A stretch of DNA of 64,000 nt from Rhytidiadelphus loreus. Its lineage: Eukaryota; Streptophyta; Bryopsida; Hypnales; Hylocomiaceae. A program made the translations under genes and the position numbers. Every line of letters begins with the position of its first letter. Position 1 is the first letter of the stretch. Of this stretch, positions 48,379-59,917 are shown piece after piece. The stretch is from NCBI GenBank assembly GCA_947034895.1, contig OX344765.1, positions 10,359,001 to 10,423,000 of the forward strand, given 5' to 3'. The notes under the pieces were generated by a model. It was not told the DNA's origin and did not search any database. It was given only the letters and a program-made list of their open reading frames with translations.

Positions 48379-48381
48379 TCA

Positions 48382-48580
48382 TACTATATGTACATTCTAA
48401 ACCATCTCCAAATGTAGACCACAATTCACTATAGTGAAGGAAGGTGGTCTTTGGATAGGTAGTGGGCTACACACTGTCATTGGAGCAATAGTTTAAAGAT
48501 TTGTTGGAAGGATTTAGGGTGTTAGATTTAGAGTTGAACGAGTTTTTTTATTTAAACAAAGCAAAAAATAAGAGGGACCA
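48382..48580. other. Spacer
   Basis: AT-rich, nothing recognisable. Confidence 0.5.
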
Positions 48581-48786
48581 TCACTAGATGCAATAATGTT
48601 GACAAGAAGAATCTCTTGAAGAATGCCCAAGATAAAGAGAAAGCATTAGAGAAGGAGGTAGAGAAGAAACTAAAGGAAGAAAAGAAGGAGAAGGAGAAGG
48701 CCTTGGAGAAGACCAAGGAAAAAAGGAAACACAAAAAGAATAATGACAACAAGGTACCTGTTTCGACATCATCTATTGAATGTTGA
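48581..48786 (+). pseudogene. Remnant of a Lys/Glu-rich coiled-coil coding sequence
   Basis: The plus strand reads about 60 codons dominated by Lys and Glu (for example KEKALEKEVEKKLKEEKKEK), ending in TGA at 48784-48786. In-frame stops lie just upstream. Heptad-like spacing suggests coiled coil. It looks like part of a dead mobile-element gene, and the family is unknown to me. Confidence 0.4.
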
Positions 48787-49079
48787 TCAAACTTTGCAAT
48801 ATCAAAGTGGGACTTGACAAGGAGAGAAGAGAAAGACTCTAGTGTCATCCTTGATTCAAGAATTCATACTACACTTCACTAATGTAATTGAAATAGTTGA
48901 CAGTGGAGAAGACATGACAAAGGTGAATATCCTCAATCTCCTCATCTCAAAACTCTCAAAGGGTATGGGAAAGGCATATGAGGATGTTGTGGATTCTTGA
49001 AGAAGGTATGTTTTCTAAATTTTTGTTTTTATTTATATGCTAAAAATGAGTAAGGTTGCAACTATTCATGGAAGTATGT

Positions 49080-49701
49080 TTTTTGGTTGTTTGTTAACAA
49101 TTGTTGGTAGAGAATGGATGGTTATATTATGGGAAATTGAACCAGTGGCCTAGGTTGATCTTGTCATAGTTGATTGCCCCAAGTACTTATTGGTGTTTAG
49201 GATGTTGTTACCAACATTGCAGATTCTAGTGTGGGATGCAGCAAACATGTTCTAGCTACAACCGACATTTTAATTTGCAAAGAAACACCTTCAAGATGAC
49301 AAGCCATATATTGTCATCTACTTATATTTCATGGATGCTAAGGCCAATATTGCCAAATTTTGTGAGACTTAGTCCTTCAAATTCTTGAAAAAGTGGTTGG
49401 GAATGAACTAACTTCACATGATTGCACCTTTTGATCCATTTGAAACTGTGAGAATCTTTATTTTTTTTGTCGATGTTTATATGATTGTATTGGTTACATA
49501 AATGTTCGTATCTATGTACTGGATATTTGTGCAGATACAAAAGTTGGATATTATGTTGGTGGTGAAGGACCTTGGGGAGAAATTGAATCAAAGTTTGCCT
49601 TCAAGAAGTCTCTAACAATGGAGAATGTTGGTATAAACATTGGCCCCGATGATATTTTGATAAATTTTACTAGAAAAGTAGACTTGGTTATAATTCTATA
49701 A
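49080..49701 (+). pseudogene. Decayed coding sequence, unknown family
   Basis: Several short coding-like stretches occur on the plus strand, broken by stops and frame changes: around 49150-49260 (LVWDAANMF), 49290-49360 (YIVIYLYFMDAKANIAKF) and 49534-49701 (VGYYVGGEGPWGEIESK and MENVGINIGPDDILINFT). The last runs 56 codons cleanly to TAA. The amino-acid character exceeds what AT-rich noise gives, but I do not recognise it. It is probably a fossil of an autonomous element. Confidence 0.4.
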
Positions 49702-49875
49702 ATGAGGAGAAGCCATGGCATGGTGCTTGGTAGAAGGACCTTTGCTTTTTACAATTGTTCATTCAGGCAACTATAGATTCTAGTGGCATTAGATTGGATT
49801 ATAGTGCATTAACTAGTAAGATCTTAAACCAACAATGTGAATCATTCAATTCTAGGAATAGAATTATTGTCATGT

Positions 49876-50816
49876 CACTAGAAGAAAATGAGGGGTTTTG
49901 CAACTACAGTATGCAACTCATTTTGTAGTTGCATAGGACGTTTGCAACTAGGTGACAATGTAGAGTCCGTAGCTGCAGTGGACAAGTCGCATTAGTTGCA
50001 GTCTAGTTGCAAGGTTTTTTGTCATCCAACACCATACAAAGAACTTCATCCTTGTGTGCAACTTGTTTGCAACTTGTAGATTTGTAAATTTTAAAATATA
50101 AATCTCAATGATTTGTAGATTTCAAATTTTCAGATCTACCTCCTTTCTAGATTTTAGAATTTCAGAACTACCTTTTTCTTAGATTTTTGAATTTCAAATC
50201 TATCTTTTTCTAGATTTCAAAATTTCAAATCTACCCTCTTCCTAGATTTCAAAATTTCAGATCTACCTTCTTCCTAGATTTCAAAATTCAATTTCCTAGA
50301 TTATAAAATTTCTTGAATTTTAATTATTTTTTAAATTCTTATATACAAAATCTACAAATTGTAGAAACCCACAAATTATAGAAATCTTAGAATTCTATCA
50401 AAAGAATTCATTACATAAGACTATAACAACTTACAAGTCTTATATGTTCAATCTAATGGTACTCTTTACAATTGATATGGGTCAATTGATATAACACAAA
50501 TGGGAATGAACTTTGAAAGCAACTAGGAAACAACTAGAGTGCAACTAAGAAACAACTAGCGTACAACTAGGAAACAACTATGGTCATTTTACAGTTGCAT
50601 AATAGTTGCATAGGACACTAGTTGTTTCCTAGTCTTTTTTTGCAACTACATAATGACTACTTTGCAACTAAAACAATGAATGAATGTTGTAAAACAATGA
50701 CACAAAACAACTACATTAGATTTGGTGCAAATAGAGAGGAAACTAGTTGCATGACAGTTGCATAGGGCACTAGTTGTATAGTAGTTGGTTGTGCCGGATG
50801 TGTTTTTCTTCTAGTG
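49876..50816 (+). mobile_element. CACTA-type non-autonomous element, copy 3
   Basis: 941 bp, starting CACTAGAAGAAAATGAGG and ending TTTTTCTTCTAGTG, with the duplication TGT at 49873-49875 and 50817-50819. Both sub-terminal zones (49896-50030 and 50500-50790) are packed with TAGTTGC/GCAACTA and GTTGCATAGGAC words in both orientations. The core is AT-rich, with short repeats of CTAGATTTCAAAATTTC. No coding frame is present. Confidence 0.92.
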
Positions 50817-50819
50817 TGT

Positions 50820-51672
50820 ACTATATATCTCAAAATGATTAACTAAGCATTTGATCATGATAGACGCTACAATAATGGCTTGCAAGGACTTGAACCAATA
50901 TATCATGGCTTTGGAGGAGGATAAGGCAATTTTTGAAGCTTTGTCAAAGTGTGTAACAAAGATGGCAATGACAAACCCTAAATTAGAACCCCGTGTTGAT
51001 AGCAACATCACAAGATCTTGATGCAATTTTGGTTGTCCCTCAAAAGTTTGTTTAGAAATCCTAACTAAATAAATAAGTAAGTTTAATATATTTTTTTCAT
51101 TAGTGTTTTGAGTTTTATGAATAACTAATCTCTCAGACAAATGTCATCAATGTGTAATCCAATTATCTTTTTCAATCTGGTTCGAAAGTGACATATAATT
51201 TTCCTTTATATTATAATATAATTCTATTATAAGATTGTCAAATTTTTAAGCATGTTTTGTATTAGATAGGAATTTTCTTCACTTTTTTCTTCAAAAATTC
51301 ATAGTAATTTGCAATTTCACAAAAATCTAAAAGAAAACACAATAGATATAGAGTATTAGACATGTGATTTCATTTTTGAAAAATTAAAATAAGACATTTC
51401 ACTCATAAATTGCAACAAAATGGAGGATATATAGTGGAAGACCAAAAACTTTCATTATCGTGAAAAAAATGAAAAGTTCCTAGAAACCTTACAATAGTGA
51501 AAGACACACTTTGTAGAGAGCAATTTTATGGAGAATCATTTTAGTGATCATAAACAACTTTTCTAGGATAAACAACTTTTCTAGGAGCCACATATTTTAT
51601 TTGGAGTCCATCATTTCATGATTTTGAAAATTTTTAAATAGGTATGTTTTGAAGAGTCGCATGGTTTGTGCT
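50820..51672. other. AT-rich intergenic DNA, no gene
   Basis: A 109-codon minus-strand frame at 50811-51140 overlaps the element end and carries no recognisable motif. I do not support it as a gene. Confidence 0.45.
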
Positions 51673-51676
51673 TTAA

Positions 51677-53026
51677 CCCCTAAATGTCCAAAGTCCACTA
51701 GAAGGAAGGTGCATTTTTTGTGATGAGTATAGAAACATAGGCATATGTTTAGTCGAACGTCAAGCATGTCTAGGAAAATCTATCAAACTTGAAGAGGCAA
51801 AAACAAAAAGAAATCAACAATAACGTCCTTTGTTTAGATTAGAATGTCACATAAAACATGGTGAATTTTTTGGAAAAATTGAAGACAAGTGGCAACATGA
51901 CTGCCATGTCAGTGCCATATAGATGTAAAGTGCCATATGAAGATTTTCAAACGTAGCCCATCAATGATGTGGATGTTGATTTGGCATAAATTAAAAAAAG
52001 GCATGGCAATTTTTATTTTCCAACATGGCATGTCCGGTCAACAGGCTGTGACAGGATTTCGCAAATTACAATGATGTACAATGTTTGACAAGACGTTCTA
52101 TCAAACAAATACATGCTTCCAAGAATATCAATAGCAACATAGAAGTGATCTGCAACATTCGAAAGAACATTGTTGATGTCTACTTTGGAACAACCTTACA
52201 AAATATACCATACACAATACAACATATATAATAGATAATACATAGTACACAATATACCATACATCATACACAATATGTTATATATTGTATTTATGTTGCA
52301 TGGCTTGAAAATCCACTTATTGTGAGTATATTGACAAAAGAAGGCAAACTATTTGTACAAGTGGGGTGGTAGGAGGGAAGACAAACCATATGGGATATAT
52401 GAATTTTTTGAATTATACAAAGTTGTTGTAGTTGATATTAGAAAAAAGATTTGGACGTCTCAGTTGACGTCTCAATTGACATTATAAAAAACATTTGGAC
52501 ATTTCACTTGATATCTTCATTGACATCATAAGAGATGTTTAAAAAAACATTGTTCAAATTTTCAAATGTTGTCAAAGTGTGCTAACATGGCATGCCACAT
52601 CATCCTTATTGGATGTCATGTCACTCAAATTCCACATCATATAATATTTTTAATTTTTAATTTAAAAATTATTATTATTATTATTTTTAAATTTAATTTA
52701 ATTTTTAAAACATATCACACAGCTACCCTTCTCCTAGGTTTTTACATTTGGTCAGGGTTTTACCTCAGCCCATAGTAACTTTTACTAACTTACCCGGAGT
52801 TAACCAAAATCCCTTGCCAACATGGCATTTCTATGTTTTTTTGGACATTATATACAATGTGGCTATGTTTTTTTCGATGTCTTCTAGAACATCACTGTCG
52901 CACAAGACATCAACTCATTTAACCAGTGACATTCTCACGTTTTTTGGAACATCTACCTTAATTCTGCCTCCCATGGTTGCAATCCCATCTTTGTGCTCTT
53001 ATTTTGAAAAACATGCGTGTTTGTTG
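51677..53026. mobile_element. Composite remnant: piggyBac-type end plus probable degraded CACTA element
   Basis: TTAA at 51673-51676 followed by CCCCTAAATGTCCAAAG is a left end of the TTAA family. Directly after it, CACTAGAAGGAAGGTGC (51708) resembles a CACTA end. The following 1.3 kb has ACGTC words (GACGTCTCAGTTGACGTCTC near 52455) like the element at 45892. No convincing CACTA right end was found. It may be degraded into TGCGTGTTTGTTGTTAA near 53012-53030. Confidence 0.4.
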
Positions 53027-53030
53027 TTAA

Positions 53031-53675
53031 CCCCTAAATGCCCAAGGCCTGTTTTGAACTTCTTAGAATTTGCTCTAAATTGAACAAAATGCCAACATTT
53101 TGATAAGTTGTATCAATTTTTTTGAATTGTAACCATATAAATTCAAACTAGACATGTTAGAGATTTCATAGGAAAAGAAAACACAATAATATCACTTATA
53201 TAGTGAAAGATAATAACGTTTGACCATGAGGGTGTTAAAATTGCAAAAGTGATGTGAAGTCTTTTAACCCTCTTTTCACAAGTCAAATCTAAAAAGTTGG
53301 TGACCAAAAAATTATGAGGTTAAAGGATTGAACATGTATAATCCCAATCAATTTATGGCTTCTCAAAATCTACTCCATAATTTTTTTAAATGAATTTTGA
53401 ATGTGATTTTTTCTCCAAGATCTAGTGTATTTGAGGCTCATTTTCAAGAGCTCTCGACACTACGGGAAGACAAGATTGCAATAGGTATCCTTGCACAAAA
53501 TCTTGAATAGGAAAATCACTATCATTTATTTTCAAGATCGGATTTTTGATGCTAAAACTAGACTTCAAGAAGAAAATTCAAAAATATAAACTATTAAAAA
53601 TAGCATTTTGGTTAGGTTTTATTTAACTTCAAAGTTTTGCAAACACCAGATTTGGGTGACTTGGGCATTTTGGGG
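53031..53675 (+). mobile_element. piggyBac-type (TTAA) MITE, copy f
   Basis: 645 bp, flanked by TTAA at 53027-53030 and 53676-53679. The ends are CCCCTAAATGCCCAAG and CTTGGGCATTTTGGGG, with 15 of 16 matching. The interior is non-coding. It is homologous in reverse to 33300-33837 and provides the empty site for the nested Mutator-like element there. Confidence 0.88.
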
Positions 53676-53679
53676 TTAA

Positions 53680-54308
53680 CATCCAAAAAAACAGGGGCTT
53701 CTACTAGTGGTCTTCCCCAAAATTGACAATTTGGGAAAAATCATTATAAAGTATTATTTGGAAGAATATTTTGGAATTGACTTTTACCAATATAAGTTGT
53801 AGATTTTGAATGTAGATTTTCCATCCATACAACTAGATTCACAAATGCTATCACCAATATTTTCTTATAAATTAAAAGAAACATTAGATGAGATTTCGGG
53901 GTCCCAGAGGGCCGTTTCAAGGGGCCGGCAGAGAAAGAACACCTCTGTCAGATTTTTAATTTTTTTAATTTTTTAATTTTTTAATTTTTTTTAATTTTTA
54001 AAGTCCTTAAAATGAGAAACAAAGTTAAACTCTTTTTCTTTTTCTTTTTTTTCCATAAAAACTGACCTAGCAGTCTCTCGACCAAGTCAGTACAGGTGGG
54101 GAACAGCGGGTTTCAATGGTTCTCAGGGAGGTTTCGAGTTGGGAACTCGCAGCCCTCCCCAAGAGCCAAAATATATGTAATGTTTTAAAAAAATTCCTCC
54201 TAAATTTGATTACAAACAAAATAATATCATTTTGTGAGTAAAACTTGTTGGAATGAATTTGAAATGAGGTACTCTTGACATGATGATTTTAAAAAATTTA
54301 TGTATTCT
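53680..54308. other. Spacer with low-complexity TTTTTAA tract
   Basis: Positions 53951-54000 are a TTTTTTAA-type microsatellite. Positions 53897-53945 and 54062-54170 are GC-richer and unassigned. No gene. Confidence 0.5.
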
Positions 54309-54312
54309 TTAA

Positions 54313-55213
54313 CAAAACTACGTTTTTTTTGTCAACATAGCTATTTGGGGTAGCTCACTACGAATGGAATTTTCATTTTCTTTTGGCTCAAATTTCCATA
54401 CAACATGTACTTGAGCCCTGAGGAGTAGCTTTAAGGCGCAACTATTTTCATAATTTTTGACTACATGGATCAAAAGTTATTGTATGATATGTATTTTTTG
54501 TTGGTCCTTGGGCAACTCAAAAAAATACCTTTTTTAAGAAATAAAAATTTGAACTTGGTTTCCTAGATTTGTATATATATGGAAAGTTTTTAATCATTCC
54601 ATTTTGATTAATGAGATGAAATTTATAAGGAGTTTTAGTTTGCAGGCACTTATGGAATCTCTACTCTTAAATAAAATTTAAAGTCCTTTATTAACTCAAT
54701 TTTCAATATTTTTGGAAAAACATAAAATCATATTAGGATGTAGATTGTTTATTAAAACATTACAACCATTGGGATTGACATTTTTCAATTTCATGACGAA
54801 ATTCTTAACAATTTAGTATTTTGAATCATTGTTTACTTCTTTCTACAAACTATATTTTTCCTATATGTTGTGCAATTCCAAATGATCTAAATTTTTTCAA
54901 GCATGTAGCGGCAACTTGCCTTGAAGAATGAATCCAAAGAAGCACCACCATTTTGGACATTTTTTCATAAAAATGTGACCTTGTGGAAGTGCAACTACCT
55001 ATAGTTTTTTTTTGTCACTTCAAACACTAATATCTTGCAATCTACACTATGGAAATTTCTGAATTTTCTTCCACATCTTTTCAAACCAACGTACTACAAG
55101 ATCCTATGGTTACATGTGTCCAAAAATGATTTTTTTCTAAAGTTTGGTACTTTTATTAGAAACAACAGTTTTGAAGCGTGTTTTGCGAATACATAGTCAA
55201 AAACCTTTAGGGG
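54313..55213 (+). mobile_element. piggyBac-type (TTAA) MITE, copy h
   Basis: 901 bp between TTAA at 54309-54312 and 55214-55217. The right end CCTTTAGGGG is well preserved and the left end is decayed (CAAAACTACG). The interior matches 33842-34330 and, in reverse, 59918-60867 (CCATTTTGGACATTTTTTCA, TTTCAAACCAACGTACTACA). Confidence 0.78.
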
Positions 55214-55217
55214 TTAA

Positions 55218-56735
55218 ATCTATGACCTCATTTTTGCAAATCCAATTTTGAATTAGAGTCAAATGCAATTTGGCTTGGTCAACCACTTGATATACTTCCA
55301 CATTTGTAATTTTAGAAAAATATGTACTATACTAACACCAAATCCAACCATTAGAGAGAACAAAAACTTGTTAAAGTGTCTCCATAAATTGGGATGACTT
55401 TCATCCAAGCAATGAGAAAGAAACAAGAATATGAATTTGTTTATCATCAAGGTTAAAGTAAACCACCCTATGACAAGCAAAATGGCTGGTTTGCTTTGTT
55501 GACATTTTTGAAAAAAATTTAAAAAAATTCATATAAAGACAAACATGAGAAATGGAGAGAGCAATTGAAATTTTATTTGTTGGACAAAGTATGAATTTTT
55601 TGGACAAACTGAAAAAATTCAAACAATGCAAGTGGGACTCGGAAGTCTAAAGAAACGAAAACGCATTCCGTCGTTCTACTCTTTGAAATACTCCACTTCC
55701 GACTGATCAAGAATAATCACGACTACAATTCAAAAAATGAAAAAACAGAAATATACATCTGCCCAATCAACCCAAGATCAATTTACACAAAAATCAAACA
55801 ACCAAATTTACAAGACTCGTAGTAACCCCGGCCTAAATTTAACTAATACTTGCGAAGCTTCAGAACCTCCAATTCATGATTTTCCAGTACCATCAAGAAC
55901 TTCCTGAGTACGTCAATGCCCAGTTCTAATCCACCCAGTCCCCTAAGTTATACACATGCATATATCCTGCTTCACTACACCAACCCAAATGTACCATACG
56001 TCATCTACAACCCCTACAGTCCCCGCCCAAACCTGGCTCAACCTACTCAAACCCGTCGCTAACACTGTAGCAGTTTTATTAGTCGCAGCAAATCTGAGGT
56101 TTGAACAGGAATTGACGGTTGCAAATCTGCAACACATACCGCATCTTCGATCTAGATCTCAATCATAAATGCGCTGCACAAAATAGACATTATCAACCCA
56201 AGTGCAGTCAATACTTGAAACATACTGGAATGTTTACTTCAAATGTTTACATACCGGGAAAAGTTTACGAACAGTATTGCTGGAGCCCTGTAAGTATGGA
56301 TGTGCGGTAGTCAGCCTAATACAATTTAACCAACGAGTCTCCTGGTTTGCATTCAAACAGAACTACCTCGTTCCACTGCTCAGCTCACATCCAGTCAAGT
56401 GCTACATGACTCTCTCTACTTCGCCCCCTTTGTACTCAACCAATAATAGAGACACCCACAGAATGAAGGCTATCATGCTCTCATCCAGGGTGTCATGGGG
56501 TGTCAATGGGTGTCAAATGGGTGCCAATAGGCTTTACGTCTCTCCTTTACCAAGACAGGAACTTGAAGACGCCAAGGCCTCCCTGCGCTACCACCTAACT
56601 CCAGGCAGGCAATCCGAACTCCCTGCACTTGCTACCTACCTCATCTGCAAGTTGAGAACACTTTCATTGACGCTCCCCTCCATGAAAACCAAGTGGTGAC
56701 TCACGCCCCACTGTTTCACCAATTCTTTCCTGCTG
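55218..56735. other. Spacer and probable 3' UTR of the DUF1644 gene
   Basis: AT-rich to about 55650. Composition then rises towards the gene, so 55850-56735 may be 3' UTR. Positions 56486-56525 contain a short GGGTGTCAA-type tandem repeat. No independent gene is supported. Confidence 0.45.
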
Positions 56736-57866
56736 CTACAAACCATGTCCCCTTCCTCCACGTTCCCGACTCCGGCGCCGGTGACTCCTGGACCCAATGG
56801 CTCCACCAGTATTCTCGTTACTTGAAGCTGGATTGCCAGATCCCAACAACCTGTTGGCGTTGTTGCCCGCCATAGCCTCCCCCCAGAGAGCACTTCGCGC
56901 AGCACTGTTACGAGATGAATTATGGAACCGTCCTCGAACCAGTGAACTTGGCAGCCCTCGTCCTCCAGGCATCGACGGCTGCCCGAACACTTGGAACAGC
57001 AGAAACACCGTCCACCAGTTGCCATCATCCCCAGGGTAATCCGTATCATCGCCTTCCTCCTCGTCTCCACCGTCGTCGCCCTCAATCACGTAGTCTCCCA
57101 ACACTGTTGCACCCGGCATGGTGCTCAGCACGTCTCCGAGCTCACGCTGGCGCTCCAACTGCATCCACTTGTCTAGTCGACTGCGATCAATCTCTGATGG
57201 TCGAGCCGAGGGGTGTGTGCACCGCGCGTGCTTTCGAAGCTCGTCATATGGCCCGTGGAAGGTGCAAGCCTCTTGTGCACAGGAACGGAGCTTCTGGTTG
57301 AGGTGACTGCGAGCAGCTTCCACCACTTTCCACCCCTTCACTTTCCCTCTGCAAAGCGGGCATAGAAGCTCCCCTGCATCGGTTTCAGTGGCGGCATCAC
57401 TGCTGCCCACAACTACAGACACTTGACCTAAACCTGTTTCCTCTCCAACGGCGTCGATTTCGTACTCGGATGCATGTGGGGGAGCTCTCTCGTCTTCGGA
57501 ATCTGATACCCTGTTCACAACTGCACGTTCTGCCTCGCGCAACCTGTGGGTGTTGAGAGATGGTAGGGCATCCCGAAGCTCGTGAGCCTTTCGGTACTGG
57601 TCCAGGCAATTCGAGTGGCGATAGCTCGTGTCGCACATGTAAGGGCGGCATCCCTTTCCGTAGGAACTGCAGATCAACAACACGGCATTGTGGGGATGCT
57701 CCATGCACACGGGGCAGGTAGCTTCCTCCCATTCCTTACGCTCTGCAGAATCCTCGCCGTCTGTGGAACAAGTCTCCTGGGCCACGCTCTGGCCGTAGCG
57801 AGAATAAGGCTTGTAGCGTAAACCCTGGGAGCCGGAGGACAAATGTTTGCGCGACTCCTTCGGCAT
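56736..57866 (-). CDS. DUF1644 family zinc-binding protein
   Basis: A plant-specific protein whose biochemical role is not established. The family is thought to act in stress or regulatory responses. The coding region is one uninterrupted exon of 376 codons. Near the N terminus is the family hallmark EWEEATCPVCMEHPHNAVLL (residues 45-64), followed by CRPYMCDTSYRHSNCLDQ (73-90). A second Cys-rich block is LLCPLCRGKVKGW (167-179), with SCAQEACTFHGPYDELRKHA (195-214) and HPSARP just after. The Cys/His spacing suggests a RING-like or C2H2-like zinc site. An acidic stretch (261-280) precedes a short hydrophobic segment (WWTVFLLFQVF), and the C terminus is Arg-rich. AGCAG lies immediately before G-ATG, so a 5' UTR intron probably ends there. 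Confidence 0.92.
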   Translation of the reverse strand: MPKESRKHLSSGSQGLRYKPYSRYGQSVAQETCSTDGEDSAERKEWEEATCPVCMEHPHNAVLLICSSYGKGCRPYMCDTSYRHSNCLDQYRKAHELRDALPSLNTHRLREAERAVVNRVSDSEDERAPPHASEYEIDAVGEETGLGQVSVVVGSSDAATETDAGELLCPLCRGKVKGWKVVEAARSHLNQKLRSCAQEACTFHGPYDELRKHARCTHPSARPSEIDRSRLDKWMQLERQRELGDVLSTMPGATVLGDYVIEGDDGGDEEEGDDTDYPGDDGNWWTVFLLFQVFGQPSMPGGRGLPSSLVRGRFHNSSRNSAARSALWGEAMAGNNANRLLGSGNPASSNENTGGAIGSRSHRRRSRERGGRGHGL

Positions 57867-59290
57867 CCTGCTCCCACATTGTTTCCCATCACGTCAAAGC
57901 CAACCCACATGTCTATATCGTCAACAACGAACTACCGTGAACTCGCAAGCATTTGCTACATACACCAATTTCTATCTCCACTCCATATAGGGATGTTTGC
58001 GCTACTTCACGTTCACCGTCATGCTACACGCCATTTCCAACCTATCATACTCTGAAAAATCATTTTACACACGAATCCACACCCGGAAAGAAAACATAGT
58101 GCCAAGACCCGATCCTCGAACTATTCTCTCACCATTTCAAAATTACAAGAGATGCGCAATATCGACCAACTACTCCTTACAAAGGCGCAACGACGAGTTC
58201 AAACGATATCCAATTCTCAAACACATGCAATCTCATTCAAAAAGCAAAAAAAAATAATCCAAATCAATCACCTGCTCGATCTCGCAAAACGAGCGCCCTG
58301 CAAATTGGCAGCCTTCTTCAAATAAAATTTCTACCTCTCCGAATCAGTGACCCCGAACCAGTCCAAAAAAAAAAACGTCGTCTAGGGCTCCAAACAAGCC
58401 CTTCACACCTAGCCTTCGACCAATTATATCTCCACGACCATCCAATATCCACGACTTCGGACGCCGTCGCGCACAGCCACGGAAAACACGTCCGTCTAGG
58501 GTTTCCAGAACCGTCCGTCACCGAACGCTCTCCGCGAATTTGAACGTCACTCAACACACTCAACCACACTTTCAGGCAGTTTCACCACACAAATCCGAAC
58601 CTCTTACCCTCCACCTCACCCGGCGCACAAGAGTCTTCACCACCTCCAAACACAAATTGCCCGAACCAAGATCACCAAAACGGAAACTCTCCCGTTCAAA
58701 CCCCAAAAGCAAACAACCTCCGATTAGGGCTCAAATTCAGGACGCAAATCAAAATCTCCCAATCGTGCTCCGTACATCCAAAGCGTCGCCCCTTGCACTC
58801 TCTCCCTCTCAGAAAACGAAAATTTCGTGCAAATCCTCCTGGCGCGCCCGAGAATTCAACAAACGTGAGCGTAGGGTTTCAAAGGTGCTTTGCTTCAAAC
58901 GGTTCGTCGTTCCGAGGTACGATGAAAGCACCCAGTCGTCGTCGTCGTGCTCAAGCTCGGGCCTCCATCGCCAACACGCTAAGTGACCAACGAGTGTGAA
59001 TCGCGAGTGGGAGACACGAAGAAGACGACGATCTGGGAGTAGTGACGTGAGGAGCGCACAGAAAAAACAAACAAATGCTGACATGCGCTCCTGCAAAATG
59101 GAGGTTCAAGAACAGACAGCGGAGAAGGAGAGAGAGAGAGAAGGAAGAAGGCGAGAAGCGGACGGACGGACGGAACGGGAACGACGCGTCCTGGTCACGT
59201 CAATCTCGATTTCGTCGTGGTCGTGGACGTCATCGCCGCCGTCGAAGTGCTTCTGGACCATTCCGGCAGTAACTCCGTGAGTGTCCGGGA
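57867..59290 (-). promoter_or_regulatory. 5' UTR, probable 5' UTR intron and promoter of the DUF1644 gene
   Basis: A GC-rich zone peaks at 58780-59280. An acceptor-like GGGAGCAG directly precedes the start codon on the minus strand. Frames on either strand here are open because of composition and have no family features. Tandem GACG/GACGGACGGACGG words occur at about 59160-59175. Confidence 0.45.
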
Positions 59291-59913
59291 GACGACCGGC
59301 GGTTAGTGCAAAGTGAGCCGGTGAAAATGAGGAAAATAACCGGTTGGATTTTTTTTTTAAATTCCGGTGATAAAATCTAGATTTTTTTATATTTTTAGTA
59401 AAAAACAGAGAAAATCATTGGAAAGGGTAGTTGAGAAAAATGGTTTATTGTAGGAATTGAAGGAAAATATCATGTGAAACCCAAAAAAATTCCTAAACAT
59501 TATACGCAAAAGAACAAACCCAATGAATCCATCTTAAGGTGAATTAGCCTACTCCAACCATAGAGATCTACATTGAGGATTTCTTTGCATTTTTAGGGCA
59601 AATTATACCTAAAATTTCATTTTCTTTGATGGAAACATGCACAAAGGAAATCTTGCATAAGGTTTTCTAAGGGCAATAAATTCATCCATGTTTATCATTC
59701 AAATACATCTTTATCATCCCAATATTTTTTTCTTATTTGAATTTTCTACAATAATTTTAGTAATTTAATAAAATTGAAAAAAACAGAAATTGAAAATCCA
59801 TCCTAAAGTTAATTGTAGATTGGAAAGGGAAAATTTAATAAGTTTGGATAGGGACAACATTATAGATAATAGATAATTATTTTGTGATTTACACACATGT
59901 TTCTACCTCTTGC
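59291..59913. other. AT-rich spacer
   Basis: No gene or repeat boundary recognised. Confidence 0.5.
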
Positions 59914-59917
59914 TTAA

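Noticed and set aside
53459..53480. CACTACGGGAAGAC as a CACTA element start
   Set aside because: It lies inside the TTAA element at 53031-53675, and there is no matching inverted end or 3-bp duplication.
58540..59280. Plus-strand Arg/Ser-rich frames near the DUF1644 promoter
   Set aside because: GC-rich 5' region with frames open on both strands. No motif, and splice and start context favour the minus-strand gene.
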